From Clostridia bacterium (GTDB taxonomy: Bacteria; Bacillota; Clostridia; Oscillospirales; CAG-272), in the NCBI GenBank assembly GCA_017473085.1, contig JAFUNF010000011.1:47876-111875 (forward strand): a stretch of 64,000 nt of DNA, given 5' to 3'. This document shows, in pieces, positions 35,102 to 43,085 of the stretch. Below the pieces are notes generated by a model. The model searched no databases. It was not told where the DNA came from and saw nothing but the letters and a program-made list of their open reading frames with translations. Position numbers and translations under genes: made by a program. The stretch's first letter is position 1. Every line of letters begins with the position of its first letter.

Positions 35102-36982
35102 ATGAAAAAATCAGTAAGACTCGTATGTGGCTCTAACTCCGCATCAAAGAATCTTGTAGCAGTACCTGTTTCCGTAAATGGAAAGAAGATAGAAACCACT
35201 AAAGAGGAGCTTGAAAAGCTTCTCGTAGTGGAGCAAGATAACAATCAAGAAACTCCAGTAGCTGAGGAAATTCCAGTTGTTGACGAGGCTCCAATCGAGG
35301 AAGAGCCAGTTGCTGAGGAAACCCCAGTTGACGAGGCACCAATCGAGGAAGAGCCAGTTGCTGAGGAAACCCCAGTTGACGAGGCACCAATCGAGGAAGA
35401 GCCAGTTGCTGAGGAAACACCAGTTGACGAGGCTCCAATTGAAGAAGAACAAGTAGCTGAAGAAACACCAGTTGACGAAGCTCCAATCGAGGAAGAGCCA
35501 GTAGCTGAAGAAACACCAGTTGACGAGGCACCAATCGAGGAAGAGCCAGTAGCTGAGGAAACCCCAGTTGACGAAGCACCAATCGAGGAAGAGCAAGTAG
35601 CAGAGGAAACTCCAGTTGACGAAGCTCCAATTGAAGAAGAGCCTGTTGCTGAAGAAACACCAGTTGACGAAGCACCAATCGAGGAAGAGCCAGTAGCTGA
35701 GGAAACCCCAGTTGACGAGGTACCAATCGAAGAAGAGCAAGTAGCAGAGGAAACTCCAGTTGACGAAGCACCAATTGAAGAAGAGCAAGTAGCTGAAGAA
35801 ACACCAGTTGACGAGGCACCAATCGAGGAAGAGCAAGTAGCTGAAGAAACCCCAGTTGACGAGGCTCCAATTGAAGAAGAACAAGTAGCTGAAGAAACAC
35901 CAGTTGATGAGGATCCAATTGAAGAAGAGCCAGTAGCTGAAGAAACACCAGTTGACGAGGCACCAATCGAAGAAGAGCCTGTTGTTGAGGAAACACCAGC
36001 TGTTGCTCCTGTTGTAGAAGCTAAAAAGGAACCAGTTGTTCATCCAAAGAAAAAGCAAAAGCGTGGACTTTCACTAACAACAAAAAGGTCACTTTCTGGT
36101 TGGCTTTTCGTTCTACCATTTGTAATTGGTATATTGTTCATTTACGCACCAATCGTATTTGACTCTGTAAGATTTACATTTATGGATAGTACATCTCTTT
36201 ATAGTGGCTCAGGTCTTGAGTTCGTTGGTTGGGAGAACTACAATTACATCTTTAACGAGGACCCATGGTTCTCAATCACAATAGTTGACGGTCTTAAGGA
36301 CTTGATACTTCAAATTCCTGCAATTGTAATTTTCGCTCTCTTTATGGCTATTATTCTTAACCAGAAGATGAGAGGAAGAACAGTGTTCCGTGCAATCTTC
36401 TTCCTACCTGTTATTCTTTGCACAGGTATCATTGACTCTATCGATGCAAACTCTGCATTTATGAGTCAGGTTGAAAACTCACAAGGTGGTATCGACGATA
36501 ACACAGGTGCAGAGTCTGGAGGAATTATGTCAGCACTGGACGTAGAAATGCTTCTATCTAATATAAAAATGGGTAGTGAGCTTGTTGACATTGTAACAAC
36601 ACTTATTAACAATATCTTTGACATTGTAAGCCGTTCAGGTGTACAAATGCTTATCTTCCTATCAGGCTTGCAGTCCATATCTCCTGCAATTTATGAGTCC
36701 TGTCAGGTAGAGGGTGCAACCGCTTGGGAAACCTTCTGGAAGATTACACTTCCAATGATAAGCCCAATGATTCTTGTAAACGCAGTTTACACAGTAATCG
36801 ACTTGTTTACAGCTGCTGATAACCGTGTAATGAGCTACATATTCGGAAGCCAAATTTATGGTAAGAGTATGTTTGCTGAGGCGGGTGCGATGGCTTGGGT
36901 ATACATAGGTATTGTACTTGTATTTATTGTCCTGGTAGCAATACTGTTGAAATCAGTAGTATTCTATCAGAGAAGAGACTAA
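35102..36982 (+). CDS. ABC transporter permease with a long N-terminal acidic repeat tail (pair 2)
   Basis: 626 aa, about twice a normal permease. Residues 69-292 are fourteen copies of a 16-residue unit (PVAEETPVDEAPIEEE with P/Q and A/V/D variants), flanked by degenerate copies. A basic stretch (HPKKKQKRG) then leads to the first TM at about 337, so the tail is predicted cytoplasmic. The permease part has six TM segments and the EAA loop ESCQVEGATAWETFWKITLPM. GGAGGTAGAG precedes the start. The repeat tail could space or tether the ATPase, or be disordered; no precedent known to me. Confidence 0.9.
   Translation: MKKSVRLVCGSNSASKNLVAVPVSVNGKKIETTKEELEKLLVVEQDNNQETPVAEEIPVVDEAPIEEEPVAEETPVDEAPIEEEPVAEETPVDEAPIEEEPVAEETPVDEAPIEEEQVAEETPVDEAPIEEEPVAEETPVDEAPIEEEPVAEETPVDEAPIEEEQVAEETPVDEAPIEEEPVAEETPVDEAPIEEEPVAEETPVDEVPIEEEQVAEETPVDEAPIEEEQVAEETPVDEAPIEEEQVAEETPVDEAPIEEEQVAEETPVDEDPIEEEPVAEETPVDEAPIEEEPVVEETPAVAPVVEAKKEPVVHPKKKQKRGLSLTTKRSLSGWLFVLPFVIGILFIYAPIVFDSVRFTFMDSTSLYSGSGLEFVGWENYNYIFNEDPWFSITIVDGLKDLILQIPAIVIFALFMAIILNQKMRGRTVFRAIFFLPVILCTGIIDSIDANSAFMSQVENSQGGIDDNTGAESGGIMSALDVEMLLSNIKMGSELVDIVTTLINNIFDIVSRSGVQMLIFLSGLQSISPAIYESCQVEGATAWETFWKITLPMISPMILVNAVYTVIDLFTAADNRVMSYIFGSQIYGKSMFAEAGAMAWVYIGIVLVFIVLVAILLKSVVFYQRRD
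35306..35977 (+). repeat. Tandem repeat, 14 x 48 bp, in-frame
   Basis: Fourteen exact-length 48-bp units inside the permease gene, with a degenerate unit on each side (35258-35305 and 35978-36001). Units differ mainly at third positions (GAG/GAA, CCA/CCC, GCT/GCA) and at P/Q, A/V/D. No indels break the frame. Copy number is likely variable between strains. Confidence 0.95.
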
Positions 36983-36994
36983 GGAGGGGTAAAA

Positions 36995-38035
36995 ATGGAA
37001 ACTGTAAAGGTTAAAAGAGAAACCAAAAACAAAATCCGTGTTGATTTTGAAAGAGCCCCACTTGGCGAAAGATTAAAAGCAAAGTTTTTGTCAATGCACT
37101 TCTTAAAGAATGTAGTATTCGTTATATTTAGATTTATTCTATTGCTTGGCGTATCCTACGTAATTCTTTATCCATACATTACAAAGATTTTCGGTTCATT
37201 TATGAACCCATCAGACTTCGAGGACGTAACAGTAATACTTCTTTCAAAGTCACCAAACATTCATCAATATCAAGCAATCATTTCGGAAAATGGATATCTA
37301 ATGGCACTTTTAAATACGTTTTTAGTATCCCTTTCCGTAGCATTATTGCAAACACTTATTTGCGCACTTGTAGCTTACGGTCTTGCAAAGTTCAAGTTCA
37401 AAGGAAACAATATAATTTTCTTCCTTGTTATCTTTACAATGATGGTGCCACAGGAGGCAATCAAGTTTGCAATGCAACACTTCTTTAACTACTTTGGCTC
37501 AAACAACCTATTTGGTATGCTACTCAGCTCAATGGGAATAATAGAGTATGGCTTTATTGATACAATATTCCCACTTTATATGCTATCCCTATTCGGATTA
37601 GGCTTCAAAAATGGTTTGTTTATCTTTATGCTAAGACAGTTCTTTAGAGGTGTACCTGATGAGCTTGAGGAGTCAGCATACGTTGACGGCTCCAACACCT
37701 TCAGAACCTTCTTTAGTATCATCATTCCACTTGCAATCCCAATGCTAATAACAGTATTTATATTCGCATTTGCATGGCAATGGACAGATGACTTCTATAC
37801 TTCCATATTCTTCTCGAAGGGATATTTCGACAAAGAGGGCTCGATGCAATTTATGAGTAGCGTGGCAACAAAGATTCCACCATCACTTAAGGCTAATGCT
37901 GAAAGCATTACACTTTATGGCTCTGCAATTACAGGTACCTCTTCAATTCTCGTGGCTTTGCCATTGATTATTGCTTACGTATTCCTTCAGAACAAGATTG
38001 TTCAAGGTATTGAGCGTAGTGGTATTGTAGGTTAA
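36995..38035 (+). CDS. ABC transporter permease, MalG type (pair 2)
   Basis: 346 aa, start behind AAGGAGGGG, 12 bases after the partner. About 45 N-terminal residues are basic and charged, then six TM segments. The EAA loop is ESAYVDGSNTFRTFFSIIIPLAIPML. It completes a second permease heterodimer in the same operon, the last gene before a stem-loop at 38042-38074. Confidence 0.93.
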   Translation: METVKVKRETKNKIRVDFERAPLGERLKAKFLSMHFLKNVVFVIFRFILLLGVSYVILYPYITKIFGSFMNPSDFEDVTVILLSKSPNIHQYQAIISENGYLMALLNTFLVSLSVALLQTLICALVAYGLAKFKFKGNNIIFFLVIFTMMVPQEAIKFAMQHFFNYFGSNNLFGMLLSSMGIIEYGFIDTIFPLYMLSLFGLGFKNGLFIFMLRQFFRGVPDELEESAYVDGSNTFRTFFSIIIPLAIPMLITVFIFAFAWQWTDDFYTSIFFSKGYFDKEGSMQFMSSVATKIPPSLKANAESITLYGSAITGTSSILVALPLIIAYVFLQNKIVQGIERSGIVG

Positions 38036-38041
38036 TTTTTA

Positions 38042-38074
38042 CAAACACATTGGGGTAATACCCCAGTGTGTTTG
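38042..38074 (+). terminator. Stem-loop at the end of the transport operon
   Basis: 14-bp stem CAAACACATTGGGG (38042-38055) with CCCCAGTGTGTTTG (38061-38074), one G-T type mismatch, 5-base loop. There is no strong T run after it, so it may be a weak terminator or mRNA 3' stabiliser. Confidence 0.55.
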
Positions 38075-38121
38075 ATAAAATTCACAATATTTACAAAATT
38101 CGAAAAAAATTCTAAAAAGTG

Positions 38122-38150
38122 TTGACAAACACTACATATTGTGATAAAAT
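38122..38150 (+). promoter_or_regulatory. Strong promoter of the 57-aa peptide gene
   Basis: TTGACA (38122-38127), 17-base spacer, TAAAAT (38145-38150). A small inverted repeat GTGTT/AACAC brackets the -35 box (38119-38123/38128-38132). The leader to the start codon is about 50 bases. Confidence 0.8.
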
Positions 38151-38207
38151 ACTTACAGTAATATCTATGTGTAAATGTTTTAACACGGCAAAAGGAGGGT
38201 ATTTATT

Positions 38208-38381
38208 ATGAAATACGTATCACCTAAATATGAATTAGAAGTATTAGAAACTGAAGATATAATGGGCATTTCAATGTTCGGTGCTATTTTCGAAACTAGC
38301 AACGATACCGACAAGGACGGAGACGGAGATGTTGATAACAGCGTTAGCGTTTCTGTTGGTGTTGACAAGTTGCTTCCATAA
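38208..38381 (+). CDS. 57-aa acidic peptide with a calcium-loop-like motif, unknown function
   Basis: ATG at 38208 behind the near-perfect RBS AAAGGAGGG (38191-38199, 8-base spacing); TAA at 38379-38381. The peptide starts MKYVSPKYELEVLETEDIMG, has a short hydrophobic stretch (ISMFGAIF, 21-28), then an Asp-rich segment at 33-43 in which DKDGDGDVD (35-43) fits the EF-hand/dockerin loop pattern DxDxDGxVD but lacks the final acidic residue, and a Val/Ser C terminus. Single-gene unit with its own promoter and terminator. The leader-like N terminus (YxPxxE...EDI) resembles short clostridial peptides sometimes suspected to be RiPP precursors; no modifying enzyme is nearby. Confidence 0.75.
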   Translation: MKYVSPKYELEVLETEDIMGISMFGAIFETSNDTDKDGDGDVDNSVSVSVGVDKLLP

Positions 38382-38403
38382 CTTTAGTTTAAAGGCGATA
38401 TAG

Positions 38404-38431
38404 AATCCGCACAATTTTGTGCGGATTTTTT
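38404..38431 (+). terminator. Strong terminator of the 57-aa peptide gene
   Basis: Perfect 11-bp stem AATCCGCACAA/TTGTGCGGATT (38404-38414/38417-38427) followed by a T run to 38431. Confidence 0.9.
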
Positions 38432-38486
38432 CATTTTCATTATATTGGCAATTTACACAAAACACACTTTTATATTTTGGACCTTG

Positions 38487-38521
38487 TGTCAATTGACATG
38501 TAATACAAATTATGGTAAAAT
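38487..38521 (+). promoter_or_regulatory. Promoter of the leucine-rich-repeat gene with a palindrome on the -35 box
   Basis: TTGACA (38493-38498), 17-base spacer, TAAAAT (38516-38521). The -35 is the right half of a perfect 12-bp palindrome TGTCAATTGACA (38487-38498), a possible operator. Confidence 0.7.
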
Positions 38522-38555
38522 AAAGTGAAATAATGTTTTCAAAAAGGAGAATAAT

Positions 38556-40724
38556 ATGAAAAATAAGCTTTTAACACTTGTTTTCGTGCTTGCATTTGTG
38601 CTTGTAATGGCATTTTCAGTATCAGCTGTAACAACCGTAACCCCAGGCGCAGATGAGTTAGGAAACTGTGTAATCAACGGAGAGGTAGTAAACACGGATG
38701 GTTTACTTGTTACCCAAGGTATGTCCTATACCGTGCTTGACGAGGAAGCAAAAACAGTTGCTCTTTCCTCTCGTGGTAGCACCGATAGCTTTACAGGTGC
38801 AGTAGTAATTCCATCTACAATTAAAATTGACGGAGTGGACTATTCTGTTGTTGAAACCAATGCAGAGGTGTTCAAGGGCACAAGCATTACAAAAATCTAC
38901 GTGCCAGACACCGTTGTTGAGATTATAGGCTATTCCTCTGGTAACGACACAGGTACCTTTGCAAACTGTAATTATCTTAGTGAGGTTTATATTGGTACAG
39001 GCATTAAGGTTATAGGTCGCTTTGCATTTACAAGTATCGGTAAGTCCTCAGCGGTTACAGTATTCTACGTAGCAGGTAAGGTACAAGAGCTTGGCGAATA
39101 TGCCTTCAACGCAGCAAACTTCGCAGACGATTGTGAAATTACCTTTGACTCCACAGATATGAGAAAAATCGGACCAAGAGTATTCGACAATGGCTCTAAG
39201 TCCTTAAAGAGAATTGACTCAGCTAAGCTGGAATCAATTGGAGAAAGAGGCTTTGCATCAAGTAAAAGCCTTGAATATATCCTAATTCCTGAATATTGTA
39301 CTGTTGGTCTATATGCCTTCAACGGAGTTGACAACCTTCAAACAGCTATAATTCGCTCAGCAAGTGACGAGATTAAGGAAATTCCAAAGGAAATGTTCAG
39401 CTCAGGCACAAGTGGCTACAAAACTAACATTTATATTAAGGGCAGGGTACAAGCTACCGAATGGGCAGTTTTACCGGGCAGAGCCTTTAATATCTATATG
39501 GATTCCTATGAAAATGCAAAATATTTTGTAGATTCAATTATGCTATATGGTCACTCAAGTAGAGTGGCAAACGGCACGTGGTATTTCTGTACTCCATACA
39601 ATGGTTACTATTGCTTCTCCTCAAATGGTAGCTTTAGCTTAACAGCAAAAACAGACGTAACAATATCCCCTCATATCGCTATTTACTCCAAGGGTGTTGA
39701 AACACAGGCAACCTGTAACCAATATGCAGGTATTGGCGATATTTGTGAGGTATGTGGTATATATTTCAACGTAACTCAAACGGGTAGCGAGTACGACGAG
39801 AGTGCTCATAACTATTCTTGGATATCTCACACCGAGCCACAATGTATCGTAACAGGCTTAGACGTTTATGAGTGTATCTATTGTAAGGACACAATAGAGG
39901 AAGTAATTCCTGTTTTAGGTCACGACTATGCAAAGGAAACAGTAGCACCAACCTGTTCATTAATCGGCTATACAAACAACGTATGCTCTCGTTGTGATTA
40001 TTCAATAATTACAGACAAGGTTGACAAAACTCCACATAGCTATTTAGGAAATGGCTTCGTGCTTGATGGAATAAATATTTCCTACACCACAGAATGTAAA
40101 TATTGTGGTATTGCTGGCGATTCAGTTGAGGAAACGTTAGTAAACAAGTGCTATATCGAGGGCTACGGCATCTTTGATGCAACACTTGAATACCTAAGCA
40201 TTTCAGAGGATGGTACAGTTACTCCATCGGGCGTAACCTTTGATAATGCAGTAATCTACTTCCCATCCTACGTTGAAATTGATGGCAATATAGTAGAGGT
40301 AAAGACAATCCAAGGCTTTAAGAGTCTTTCAATCAAGGGCGTATATATTCCTGACACAGTTACAAGACTTGTAGGAGGCTCAAATGGCACAGGATGCTTC
40401 CAAAATGTGTATGACCTTAAAAATATAGTTGTTGGTAAGGGCATTACTGAGATCGAAGCTTATGTATTCTATATGTACGGCAAAAGCATAAGTCTTGACG
40501 AATTTATCTTTACTAATACAATACAAAAGCTTGGCTCACGCTCTTTGGCACGTCTAAATGCTTCATCAAGCGATATCCCTTATCAGTTTGATACACGTTT
40601 AACCTATATAGGCGCCTATGTTTCTGTTGATGACAGAACAGGTGGAAACCTCTTGCGTGAGGTTTATGTCACAAACGGATGTGATTTAACTGAAAAATTT
40701 GCATTTAACGCTCAAACGGCTTAA
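38556..40724 (+). CDS. Leucine-rich-repeat (BspA-like) surface protein, 5' part of a frameshifted gene
   Basis: 722 codons before a premature TAA. Signal peptide at about 1-26 (MAFSVSA). BspA/LRR_5-type repeats occur at about 75-260 and again from about 560 (IYVPDTVVEI, GTGIKVIGRFAF, YIPDTVTRL, GKGITEIEAYVF). A Cys-rich module lies at about 385-515 (CEVCG, CIYCKD, PTCSLIGYTNNVCSRCD). Reading stops just after EKFAFNAQTA, whereas homology to its own first half continues in another frame. LRR_5 proteins of gut Bacillota are cell-surface or secreted adhesion-like proteins. Start behind AAAAAGGAG. Confidence 0.85.
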   Translation: MKNKLLTLVFVLAFVLVMAFSVSAVTTVTPGADELGNCVINGEVVNTDGLLVTQGMSYTVLDEEAKTVALSSRGSTDSFTGAVVIPSTIKIDGVDYSVVETNAEVFKGTSITKIYVPDTVVEIIGYSSGNDTGTFANCNYLSEVYIGTGIKVIGRFAFTSIGKSSAVTVFYVAGKVQELGEYAFNAANFADDCEITFDSTDMRKIGPRVFDNGSKSLKRIDSAKLESIGERGFASSKSLEYILIPEYCTVGLYAFNGVDNLQTAIIRSASDEIKEIPKEMFSSGTSGYKTNIYIKGRVQATEWAVLPGRAFNIYMDSYENAKYFVDSIMLYGHSSRVANGTWYFCTPYNGYYCFSSNGSFSLTAKTDVTISPHIAIYSKGVETQATCNQYAGIGDICEVCGIYFNVTQTGSEYDESAHNYSWISHTEPQCIVTGLDVYECIYCKDTIEEVIPVLGHDYAKETVAPTCSLIGYTNNVCSRCDYSIITDKVDKTPHSYLGNGFVLDGINISYTTECKYCGIAGDSVEETLVNKCYIEGYGIFDATLEYLSISEDGTVTPSGVTFDNAVIYFPSYVEIDGNIVEVKTIQGFKSLSIKGVYIPDTVTRLVGGSNGTGCFQNVYDLKNIVVGKGITEIEAYVFYMYGKSISLDEFIFTNTIQKLGSRSLARLNASSSDIPYQFDTRLTYIGAYVSVDDRTGGNLLREVYVTNGCDLTEKFAFNAQTA

Positions 40725-41863
40725 AGCGTGCTTACATTGAGGGTGGTGCAACCGAGGCAGAGGCTAAGGAACTTACTCAAGAAATATTTAGTGGCGACGC
40801 AAGCGGACTTGAAATCTTAATTAGAGGCTACGTAAAGGCGACAGGTCAAGCAGTATTGCCAACAAAGGGCGCACTCCTATTCTTTGAAACTATGGATCAA
40901 GCAAAGGTATTTGCAGCATCTGTAAATCCATACGGTTATAACGACAGAGCACAAAACTCTGTTTGGTACATTTGCGAAAGCACTGAAACGGATAGATATC
41001 TACTTGATAACTATACAACAACTGCCAGCGAAATTACCTTTAAGATACAATCAGGCTATGCACGCTACGAAACAGGCATGGGCGTGTCAACAGAGAGCAC
41101 CTGCACACAGGGTGGTACCGTTTCAAGCACTTGCTTCTGTTGTGGAAAGGAACTTGAAAACACAACAACTGACCCACTACCACACAACTACGATGGTGGC
41201 GTATTCACAACAGACCCAATCTGCTGTGTTCTTGGTATGGTAAAATATACCTGCCTTGATTGTGGTGAGGAAAAATACGTAGCAACAGGCTACGACCTAA
41301 GCGCACATAATCTTGACACAGAAAACGGAGCAGTTATCGTAGATATCTCTTACACAAACGGCTTCCTTGCAAACGGCACACAAATTATTTGTTGTGGCAA
41401 CTGTCACGAAAACATAGAGGGCGAAACAACCGCACCAATCTTTGTAAATCTTGGCTATACCTATTCGGAAACAGGCTCAGGCGCTATTATGCAGGGCTTT
41501 GCAGTGGATAGCAACGCACTTTGTGCTTACCAAACTGTAACTGGCAAGACAATTAGCTACGGCTTAGTAGTAGCTGTTAAGAGTGTTGTAAATACAACAA
41601 ATCTTATAGATGCAAGCGAAAAGGCAACAAGCGACTATATCGGTGCAGTATCCTTTACAGGAAAGAACTACGATATATTTGAAATGAAGCTTCAAGGCTT
41701 AAAGGAAAACTATAGCGACTTAGAGGTATATTGCTGTGCATACTATATTTTAGATGGTAGCGTTTACTACATCGACAATGGTGTTGCAGGCAGAACTGCC
41801 CCCTTGGCAGTAACCTATAATAGGGTTGTCGCATTAAACGATAACAAAACACCGCTTGAATAA
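40712..41863 (+). pseudogene. 3' part of the leucine-rich-repeat gene, out of frame by a one-base deletion
   Basis: Open from at least 40712 to the TAA at 41861-41863 in the frame next to the 5' part. Restoring one base near 40711 gives FAFNASNGLKRAYIEGG, and the following LEILIRGYVKATGQAVLP matches NIYIKGRVQATEWAVLP of the first half. It carries a second Cys-rich module (STCTQGGTVSSTC, CLDCGEEKY) and a beta-rich C-terminal domain (YSETGSGAIMQGFAVD, SYGLVVAVKS). No RBS precedes the TTG at 40856, so separate translation is unlikely. It is a recent mutation, an assembly error or a phase-off allele. Confidence 0.8.
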
Positions 41864-41867
41864 AACC

Positions 41868-41904
41868 AAAAATGCCCAACTCCCATAAGGAGTTGGGCAT
41901 TTTT
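41868..41904. terminator. Terminator of the leucine-rich-repeat gene
   Basis: Perfect 16-bp stem 41868-41883/41889-41904 (AATGCCCAACTCC core) with a T run, 4 bases past the stop. Confidence 0.92.
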
Positions 41905-41976
41905 GTGCGATAGCACAATATCGCTACGACATAGTCGGAATATAACTTGATTTAATTAGTCAAATAGAATAAAACG

Positions 41977-42009
41977 AACCCCGACAGACCTTGAAAATCT
42001 GTCGGGGTT
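41977..42009 (-). terminator. Terminator of the hom-lysC-asd operon
   Basis: 12-bp stem AACCCCGACAGA/TCTGTCGGGGTT (41977-41988/41998-42009), about 70 bases past the asd stop on the minus strand, followed there by CGTTTTATT. Confidence 0.75.
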
Positions 42010-42080
42010 GAGTATTTAATTAGTGCGTATCAAAATTTGCAAGCTAAGGGTAAACTGCCTTATGCGAAGGTGTGTTCTGA

Positions 42081-43085
42081 TTACTCCTCAACCAATACTT
42101 CCATTATTTGAATAGCATTAGTAGCCGCACCCTTGCGTACCTGGTCACCACAGCACCAAAGTGCAATAGCACCCTCGTTTACAAGGTCTTGTCTTATTCT
42201 ACCAACGAACACAAGGTCTTGGTCAGAGGTTACAAGAGGCATTGGATATACCTTATTTGCTACGTCATCATAAAGCTTACAGCCCTTTTCCTTAGCGATA
42301 GCCTCCTTAACAGCCTCAACACTTAGCTTATCCTCAGTAATAACTGTAACGGAAATAGAGTGTGAGCGAACAACAGGAACTCTTACACAGGTGCAAGTAA
42401 CCTTAAGGTCAGGCAGGTGCATAATCTTTCTGCCCTCGTTTTGCATCTTCATTTCCTCTGTTGTGTAACCATCATCATTAAATGAGCCGATTTGTGGAAT
42501 TAGGTTTTGTGCAATTTGATATTGGAATACCTTATTTTCAATTTCGCCACCATTTACGATAGCCTTCATTTGATTTTCAAGCTCAACAGGACCCTCAGCG
42601 CCTGCACCACTTGTTGCTTGATAGGTTGAAGCAATCATGCCCTTAATCTTGGAAAGCTTGTTAATAGCATTTACAGCAACAAGAGTAATTATTGTAGAGC
42701 AGTTAGGGTTAGAAATAATACCCTTGCTATTCTTTGCATCCTCGGCATTAATTTCAGGAACAACCAATGGAACGTCATCGCACATACGGAAAGCGCTTGA
42801 GTTATCAATAAACTTAGCACCAGCCTTTACAATATGAGGAGCAAGCTCCTTAGCAACTGCGTTAGAAGCAGCACCAAGAACAAAATCAAGGCCCTCAAAA
42901 GCATTGGGCTCTGCAAGCTTAACCTCAATTTCCTTGCCCATAAATTCAATTTTCTTACCAACACTACGTGGAGAAGCAAGAAGTCTTAGCTCTCCAATTG
43001 GAAAGCTTCTTTCCTCTAAAACCTTCATCATTTCACGGCCAACAGCACCTGTTGCACCAAGAATACCAACATTATACTTTTTCAT
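42081..43085 (-). CDS. asd: Aspartate-semialdehyde dehydrogenase
   Basis: 334 aa. Reduces aspartyl-phosphate to the semialdehyde with NADPH, the branch point to lysine/threonine/methionine. N-terminal NADP loop GILGATGAVGREMM; catalytic Cys in NPNCSTI; substrate motifs YQATSGAGAEG and VPVVRSHSISV. It starts on the last base of the aspartokinase gene (1-base overlap), the last gene of hom-lysC-asd. Confidence 0.96.
   Translation of the reverse strand: MKKYNVGILGATGAVGREMMKVLEERSFPIGELRLLASPRSVGKKIEFMGKEIEVKLAEPNAFEGLDFVLGAASNAVAKELAPHIVKAGAKFIDNSSAFRMCDDVPLVVPEINAEDAKNSKGIISNPNCSTIITLVAVNAINKLSKIKGMIASTYQATSGAGAEGPVELENQMKAIVNGGEIENKVFQYQIAQNLIPQIGSFNDDGYTTEEMKMQNEGRKIMHLPDLKVTCTCVRVPVVRSHSISVTVITEDKLSVEAVKEAIAKEKGCKLYDDVANKVYPMPLVTSDQDLVFVGRIRQDLVNEGAIALWCCGDQVRKGAATNAIQIMEVLVEE

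Noticed and set aside
35306-35977. CRISPR array
   Set aside because: Repeats are adjacent 48-bp coding units without spacers and keep an open frame.
35144-36058. Long open frames on the minus strand opposite the acidic repeats
   Set aside because: They are created by the 48-bp repeat lacking stops in several frames; no RBS or promoter, and the sequence is a monotonous Trp/Phe/Leu repeat.
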